Shown: positions 59,562 to 64,000 of the stretch, one piece after another
Layout of the letters: each line of letters starts with the position of its first letter
Numbering within the stretch: position 1 is the first letter of the stretch
Assembly (NCBI GenBank): GCA_938011325.1
Contig: CALLUD010000006.1
Coordinates: 1-64,000 of the forward strand
Length of the DNA: 64,000 bases
Direction: 5' to 3'
Origin: an uncultured Spartobacteria bacterium
GTDB lineage: Bacteria; Verrucomicrobiota; Verrucomicrobiia; Chthoniobacterales; JAATET01
The notes under the pieces: model-generated
The model's input: the letters and a program-made list of their open reading frames with translations, nothing else
Told to the model about the DNA's origin: nothing
Database searches by the model: none
Made by a program: the position numbers and the translations under genes

Positions 59562-60143
59562 CTACTCCGGGCGCCTCAACTCGAATTCATAAGAGGCGTA
59601 ATCGTAAATCTGCCGCTCCTCACCCTCCCTTTCCGGAGGGCCCCACCACACGCCCGCGACATCGAAGTTTTCGTTCACCTTGTCGATGCCGGAATGGAAA
59701 AACAAAACCGCCGCCGCCACCGGATGATGCTCCTCGATCTGCGCCCGGGTGATCTCGAGCAATTGCTCGTCGCTCAACGAGGCATCCACCACGAGGCTCG
59801 CCACCAGCCTCTCTCCTTCCTTCGTGACGGAATAGACCCTGTAAGCCGGCAACTCCGCCCGCGACACGGGTTCCCAAGGCAATCCAGTGCTCTTCTTCGC
59901 GTTCATCGCTGCAAGAAACGCAAACGAAACAACCATCAAACCCGCGCCGGCCGCCAGGACCATGAGCACACCAACCCAGATCAGCTGCGCCCGAGCGAAA
60001 TTCTTCACCGTTGGATGGGCCCCCTCCGACACTGCCAGGACGATTGACGCGATCAACCCCACTCCCGGAATCGCAAAGAGCAACTGGTAGAGCATCCAGT
60101 TCCCGACGGAGACCTCCTCACGGGGCAAAGGGGGCGGTTTCAT
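59562..60143 (-). CDS. Two-helix membrane protein with soluble C-terminal domain, unknown
   Basis: A 193-residue protein. The N-terminal part VGNWMLYQLLFAIPGVGLIASIVLAV and a second helix near 53-78 resemble a common small-membrane-protein module with the cytoplasmic motif NFARAQLIW. Residues about 95-193 form a soluble alpha/beta-looking region (AYRVYSVTKEGERLVASLVV, YDYASYEFELRRPE). GGAGG lies 8 bases before ATG 60143. It is divergent from the NCS2 permease across 150 bases. I do not recognise the family. Confidence 0.65.
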   Translation of the reverse strand: MKPPPLPREEVSVGNWMLYQLLFAIPGVGLIASIVLAVSEGAHPTVKNFARAQLIWVGVLMVLAAGAGLMVVSFAFLAAMNAKKSTGLPWEPVSRAELPAYRVYSVTKEGERLVASLVVDASLSDEQLLEITRAQIEEHHPVAAAVLFFHSGIDKVNENFDVAGVWWGPPEREGEERQIYDYASYEFELRRPE

Positions 60144-60256
60144 GAGCGCTGCCTCCGCTTAGCGCAAATCACTCCCGTGCACACGCCTTAATCGGCGACC
60201 GGACGATTCGGCTGCCGGTGAGTTTGAGGTGAAAGCGCGTCCGTTATTGCAACTCA

Positions 60257-60284
60257 TTGTCTTAACCTTGGCATCCCATATAAT
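60257..60284 (+). promoter_or_regulatory. Promoter of the NCS2 permease fusion
   Basis: TTGTCT (60257-60262), 16-base spacer, perfect TATAAT (60279-60284). ATG 60294 lies 9 bases after the -10, so transcription would begin about 2-4 bases before it. There is no Shine-Dalgarno. Confidence 0.6.
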
Positions 60285-60293
60285 CGCGCTGCG

Positions 60294-62003
60294 ATGGAAC
60301 GCCCGGTGGAGCTTGTTTACAGCCTCGATGAGCGACCGCCACCGGCGGCGTGGCTGTTTCTGGGCTTTCAACACGTCGCGGTGATCTGTCCCTACCTCGT
60401 GCTCGTTGCTCTTGTCGTCGAAGCGGCAAAACTGCCGAGCGATCGGGCCGTGAGCTTCATGGCAATGGCAATGATCGGCGTGGGCATTCACACGTTGCTG
60501 CAAGCAAACCGGCGCGGACCCATCGGATCCGGTTACCTGTGCCCGCCTGTGGTGTCGGCGATTTATCTGCCCGCCTGCCTCGCGGCGGCGGCACTTGGCG
60601 GCATGCCAATGGTGGCGGGCATGATCCTCATCTCCGGCCTGGCGGAGATGGGGCTCTCACGCATCGTTGGCAGACTGCGCAAGGTCTTTCCGGCCGTGGT
60701 GTCGGGCATCATCCTCATGGCCGTCGGGCTCGAACTGGCCCGGATCGGCATGAGCATCGCGTGGAACCCCGCTCTGCCGCGAAGCTCCGCATTTGGCGGT
60801 GTGGAAATCGTATTTGGCGTCACGCTCACCACCATGGTCGCGCTCAGCATCTGGGGGCACGGCGTGTTTCGACTCTTCTGCGCGCTTATCGGAATCATCG
60901 TGGGCTATATCGCCTCCGCATTCACCGGACAACTCAGCGAAGGGTTTTTCGCAGGCTTGAAGGAAAGCGCGATGGTGGCTCTCCCTTTCATGTTTCCTGA
61001 CGGCATTTCCTTCGATGCAACCCTCGTGCTTCCGTTTGTGATCGCGGCCATCGCGTCGGGCCTGCGCACCGTCGGCACACTCACGACCTGCCAGCAGCTC
61101 AACGACGCGAGCTGGACACGACCCGACATGCGTTCGATCTCCGGTGGCGTTCTGGCAGACGGCCTTGGCTGCGCCATTGGCGGATTGTTTTCCGCACCGG
61201 GCTTGAGCGCCAGCCCGAGTTTGGTCGGCGTGGAGAAGGCGACCGGCGCCACCAGCCGGTGCATCGCGTGGTCGGTGGCGCTGTGGTTCCTCGTGCTTGC
61301 GTGCCTGCCAAAAATCGCGTCGCTCATCGTCCACATGCCCAAGCCCGTGATGGCCGGCGCGCTGTTTTTCAACGGAGCGTTCATGTTTGTCGGTGGCATG
61401 CAGGTCGCGCTCAGCCGGCCGCTCACGCTGCGCGGCACGTTTCTCATCGGCCTCTCCGTGCTCGCCGCGGCCGGCGCGTTGCTTTATCCCGGTTTTTTCC
61501 AGCGCCTGCCGGCATGGACACATCCGGTCACGCAAAATGCGATCTCGATGGCCACGTCAACCGCCATCCTGCTCAATCTCATCTTTCTCGTCGGCCGCTG
61601 GCGCTACGGCACCACGCAGATCGAGGTGCGCAACCACGAAGTCAGCCGGGAGGAGCTCGAGAAACTCATCACGGCGAAGGCCAGGGAATGGAAGCTTCCG
61701 CCCAGCGATGCGACCCGTATTCGGAACGTCCTCGAGGATCTGCTCGACCAGATCGCCGCCGACGGCATTGCCGAGGGCCCGATCTCCCTCCGGGCCGCCT
61801 GGGACGAATACGATGTCGTCATTTTCCTGCGTTATCAGGGCTCGCTTCCGCACCTCATCGGTGCGCGCCCGCGCAAGGACTATGTCGAGGAACAAGCCTT
61901 CATTAGCGGTCTCTCGGGTTACCTCTCCGGCATCCACGCAGACCGCGTCGAGCCCTCGGTGAAGCACGGCCACTGCGAAATCAAACTCACCTTCCGCATC
62001 TGA
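60294..62003 (+). CDS. NCS2-type xanthine/uracil permease with an extra C-terminal HATPase-like domain
   Basis: A 569-residue protein. Residues about 15-435 form an NCS2 (SLC23-like) permease with about 12-14 helices: WLFLGFQHVAVICPY, GSGYLCPPVVSAIYLPACL, FPAVVSGIILMAVGLELARIG and GGLFSAPGLSASPSLVGVEKATGATSRC. Residues about 440-569 are soluble; RIRNVLEDLLDQIAADGIAEGPISLRAAW followed by YDVVIFLRYQG resembles the N-box and strand of RsbW-type HATPase domains, but glycine-rich ATP motifs are not clear. A permease with such a tail might sense or signal nucleobase flux. Monocistronic with its own promoter. Confidence 0.8.
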   Translation: MERPVELVYSLDERPPPAAWLFLGFQHVAVICPYLVLVALVVEAAKLPSDRAVSFMAMAMIGVGIHTLLQANRRGPIGSGYLCPPVVSAIYLPACLAAAALGGMPMVAGMILISGLAEMGLSRIVGRLRKVFPAVVSGIILMAVGLELARIGMSIAWNPALPRSSAFGGVEIVFGVTLTTMVALSIWGHGVFRLFCALIGIIVGYIASAFTGQLSEGFFAGLKESAMVALPFMFPDGISFDATLVLPFVIAAIASGLRTVGTLTTCQQLNDASWTRPDMRSISGGVLADGLGCAIGGLFSAPGLSASPSLVGVEKATGATSRCIAWSVALWFLVLACLPKIASLIVHMPKPVMAGALFFNGAFMFVGGMQVALSRPLTLRGTFLIGLSVLAAAGALLYPGFFQRLPAWTHPVTQNAISMATSTAILLNLIFLVGRWRYGTTQIEVRNHEVSREELEKLITAKAREWKLPPSDATRIRNVLEDLLDQIAADGIAEGPISLRAAWDEYDVVIFLRYQGSLPHLIGARPRKDYVEEQAFISGLSGYLSGIHADRVEPSVKHGHCEIKLTFRI

Positions 62004-62026
62004 TTCGGGAGGCCGGCCATCGCCCG

Positions 62027-62770
62027 TTATTGGACGGCGGGTTTTCGAGCGACGAGCCCGATGTATTCGCGACCATCCGTGCGGTGCTTCTCGGGAAAAT
62101 GTTGAAAGCAGAAATACTCCATCGACTCGATGGTGAAGCCCGCCTCGGTGGCGCAACGCGCGAGCACCGGTTTGTCGAAAAGATGCACCTGCTCCGGCAG
62201 GCGTCCCCTCCACTCGGGAGGCAGAAGAGGCCGCGGATCGAAAATGCCCGGCCACCGCTCACCCTGGGCCATACGCCGTTCGTATTCCGGCCACAGCACG
62301 TGGTAGTAGCTGAGGCTCGGCGTCATCACCACCACGAGAAACGCCCCGCCCGGCTCCAGCCACTCGAACGTCCTCGCAAACGCGCGCTCGACCGCGGGGC
62401 CGTCGAAAAAATGAAGCACCTGCGCCGCCAGCACCGCCGAGAGGCTGTTCGCGGCAAGAGGCAGCTCATCCGGAAATCGTGCAGGCATCAATACCAGCCG
62501 CCGCCGGTGCTCCTCGGGAGCCGACTCAGCCAGCACCGCCAGTTCCGACGCGGAGAGGTCGTTCGCGATCACCGTGCCGCCCGCCGCCAGCGCCGGGAGT
62601 GTCGAGTTGCCATAAGCCGCACCCACTTCGAGAAGCGGCCGTTTCGCCGCCGCAGCAATGGAGGCGAAGACCTTGCCCGGAGGTGACACCTCCTCCGTCA
62701 TGATGCCCATGGCATTGTCCGTCAGAATCGTGCCGTTCTCGAATTCAGCGGGCCACTTGGTTTCGCTCAT
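62027..62770 (-). CDS. Class I SAM-dependent methyltransferase
   Basis: About 247 residues. Motif I is LLEVGAAYGNSTLPAL, followed by the acidic motif VIANDLSASELAVL and AVLAAQVLHFFDGPAVERAFART. The C-terminal part (MEYFCFQHFPEKHRTDGREYIGLVARK) is similar to small-molecule methyltransferases of unknown substrate. MSETKW at 62770 is taken as start; an in-frame ATG 18 bases upstream is possible. It is convergent with the NCS2 gene, 23 bases away. Confidence 0.8.
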   Translation of the reverse strand: MSETKWPAEFENGTILTDNAMGIMTEEVSPPGKVFASIAAAAKRPLLEVGAAYGNSTLPALAAGGTVIANDLSASELAVLAESAPEEHRRRLVLMPARFPDELPLAANSLSAVLAAQVLHFFDGPAVERAFARTFEWLEPGGAFLVVVMTPSLSYYHVLWPEYERRMAQGERWPGIFDPRPLLPPEWRGRLPEQVHLFDKPVLARCATEAGFTIESMEYFCFQHFPEKHRTDGREYIGLVARKPAVQ

Positions 62771-62861
62771 CGAGGCAGAAGCATGCACAAATGGCTTCGG
62801 AGCGAAAACCGGATTTCGAGGGCAAGCCCCGGAGGAACTACGGGCGGACTCGCGAGGTTTG

Positions 62862-63512
62862 TCAGCGACCCGCGAGACGCCGCCGGTGATGTCTGGCGAG
62901 GATCACGAGCAGGGTCAGCACACCCAGAACGGCGGCGCTGACCGCCGGCTCGGGCACGGCCGTGATCTTGAGGTTGTCGATCTCGAAAATGTTTATCACC
63001 CCCAGCTTCGTTGCGTGCGTGATGCGAAGGCCCACATTTGCCTGATTGTCGAGCACGCCGGGCAGGAACGTATAGGTGTAGGGCTTGAAATCATCGCGAG
63101 GATCCTCGAAGTCGATCACCTTCACCCAACCGCCGCCGATGTTGTATTCGAGATAGAACTGGTCGCCCACACGGAAAACCCCATCGTTGCGTGCGGCAAA
63201 GGAAATGGTCGGCGTGGAAAGGTCGCTGAGGTTGAGGTTCAGCACGCTGATGTGGATCTTCTCGTCAAACTCCGCGAGGTCGAAAAATTCCCGCGAGGAG
63301 CCTGGGGCAAATCCGTCGAGGAGATTTACGGAAGTGCCGGTGCCATATCTGGTGAAGCCGATGTCGAATCCCTCGGAGGTGATCTCCAACGTGCCCTGGG
63401 TGCCTGCGGAGCGATTCAGATTTCCGTTGAAATCCCAGTAGCCAAGGAGCTGCGCATTGCCGAGGCCAAGGGATAACAGAAACAGGGAGAGACAGCACAG
63501 CAGGGACTTCAT
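62862..63512 (-). CDS. PEP-CTERM sorting domain protein
   Basis: A 216-residue exported protein: signal peptide (1-20), a beta-sandwich-like central region (LLGYWDFNGNLNRSAG, FYLEYNIGGGWVKVIDFEDP, VGLRITHATK) and a PEP-CTERM tail with VPEPAVSAAVLGVL, a hydrophobic helix and HHRRRLAGR. The LLGYWDFNG start is common in this phylum's exported surface proteins. No enzymatic motif is visible. It is likely exosortase-processed and part of the extracellular matrix. Confidence 0.82.
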   Translation of the reverse strand: MKSLLCCLSLFLLSLGLGNAQLLGYWDFNGNLNRSAGTQGTLEITSEGFDIGFTRYGTGTSVNLLDGFAPGSSREFFDLAEFDEKIHISVLNLNLSDLSTPTISFAARNDGVFRVGDQFYLEYNIGGGWVKVIDFEDPRDDFKPYTYTFLPGVLDNQANVGLRITHATKLGVINIFEIDNLKITAVPEPAVSAAVLGVLTLLVILARHHRRRLAGR

Positions 63513-63655
63513 GGGACGGGAGAATCCGTCATGGAAAGTGAATCCGCAAGGGATTGATTGGTGCGGTGGTTAACGTCACTTCCGGGAATGCAATCTCAAG
63601 TCTGCAGTTCCGTTACAACACACGGCCATTCCAATGGCGATCAGCGGCCGCCACG

Positions 63656-63940
63656 TCAGCGAGCGTCGCACGGCGCCTTGTCAGAGAATCTCCACACCAG
63701 CCACAGACCAACACCGCCCCCTGCCGCCAGCAGGCCGATCACTGCATAGATCAGCCAGAACTTTACAGTCACGTAGTCGCCTCGAAAGACCTGTCCCTCC
63801 GGCGCCGCCACCATTCGCGAAACGCCCAAAACAAACGGATCCCGAGATCGGTTCTCGGGCGTCAACGAGTGCTCAGACCGCAATTGCCATTCCTCGTCCG
63901 TCAGCTTTCGCAGCTCCGCCGACAAAAGCGAAGGTGGCAT
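63656..63940 (-). CDS. Small single-pass membrane protein, unknown
   Basis: A 94-residue protein with a soluble acidic N-terminal half (RKLTDEEWQLRSEHSLTPENRSRDPF) and one membrane helix (FWLIYAVIGLLAAGGGVGLWLVW). The ending SDKAPCDAR is short. I do not recognise the family. The remaining 60 bases to the window edge show no complete gene. It lies upstream of the PEP-CTERM gene on the same strand with a 143-base gap. Confidence 0.5.
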   Translation of the reverse strand: MPPSLLSAELRKLTDEEWQLRSEHSLTPENRSRDPFVLGVSRMVAAPEGQVFRGDYVTVKFWLIYAVIGLLAAGGGVGLWLVWRFSDKAPCDAR

Positions 63941-64000
63941 CTCGATGGAAAGGCATGCGCAGGCTCCATCTTGTATCCGAACATCAGCTCGCCGGGGCGA

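Overview
This window looks like chromosomal DNA of a GC-rich, didermic bacterium, most likely from the Verrucomicrobiota. The clues are three proteins with PEP-CTERM-type sorting tails, an LptD outer-membrane homologue, secreted FAD oxidoreductase/SGNH/GH2 polysaccharide enzymes typical of that phylum, the C5 haem route enzyme HemL, and very few strong Shine-Dalgarno sites. The phylum call is inference from gene content. I saw no rRNA, tRNA, CRISPR array or intact mobile element.

Layout. (1) 1-8.2 kb: carbohydrate-active secreted enzymes. A fused SGNH-hydrolase/FAD oxidoreductase lies on +. A - strand operon holds an FAD-oxidoreductase/golvesin gene broken by an internal deletion, an SGNH PEP-CTERM hydrolase and a GH2 glycosidase. 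(2) 8.6-25 kb: mostly single housekeeping genes and short operons: quinone reductase, serine hydrolase, L,D-transpeptidase, cupin, hemL, an XRE regulator next to a glycosidase/glycosyltransferase fusion and queA, tadA/rpe divergent, the - operon CPBP protease-comF-accD-folC, and bioA. (3) 25-29 kb: an LptD homologue with a coiled-coil insert, divergent from a PEP-CTERM subtilase-like protein.

(4) 29-47 kb: a reductive pyrimidine-catabolism region. On + are an NCS1 nucleobase transporter and a beta-alanine-type aminotransferase. On - are an M20 amidohydrolase (candidate beta-ureidopropionase), a plant PYD1-like dihydropyrimidine dehydrogenase, methylmalonate/malonate-semialdehyde dehydrogenase and dihydropyrimidinase. 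Together these could take uracil/thymine to acyl-CoA, CO2 and ammonia. Inserted between the semialdehyde dehydrogenase and dihydropyrimidinase is a tightly coupled six-gene ebo-type operon (small protein, TatD-like EboB, EboE, UbiA-like EboC, dehydroquinate-synthase-like EboD, phosphodiesterase-like EboF). This is the most intriguing system here: ebo genes are known for moving an unidentified metabolite towards the periplasm, and here they sit inside a nucleobase-degradation locus. Two esterases and a SpoIIE-type phosphatase follow downstream.

(5) 46.7-55 kb: the membrane half of respiratory complex I (nuoH-I-J-K-L-M-N, no nuoA-G) followed by a PAP2 phosphatase. (6) 55-64 kb: ClC channel, SDR, a degenerate NUC-endonuclease-like protein, PHP phosphatase, an NCS2 nucleobase permease carrying an extra C-terminal domain, a methyltransferase, a PEP-CTERM protein and small membrane proteins.

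A cross-cutting observation is that many operon-first genes carry a TANNNT -10-like hexamer only 7-11 nt before the start codon and have no Shine-Dalgarno. Divergent pairs are separated by as little as 35 bp. This suggests widespread leaderless transcripts.
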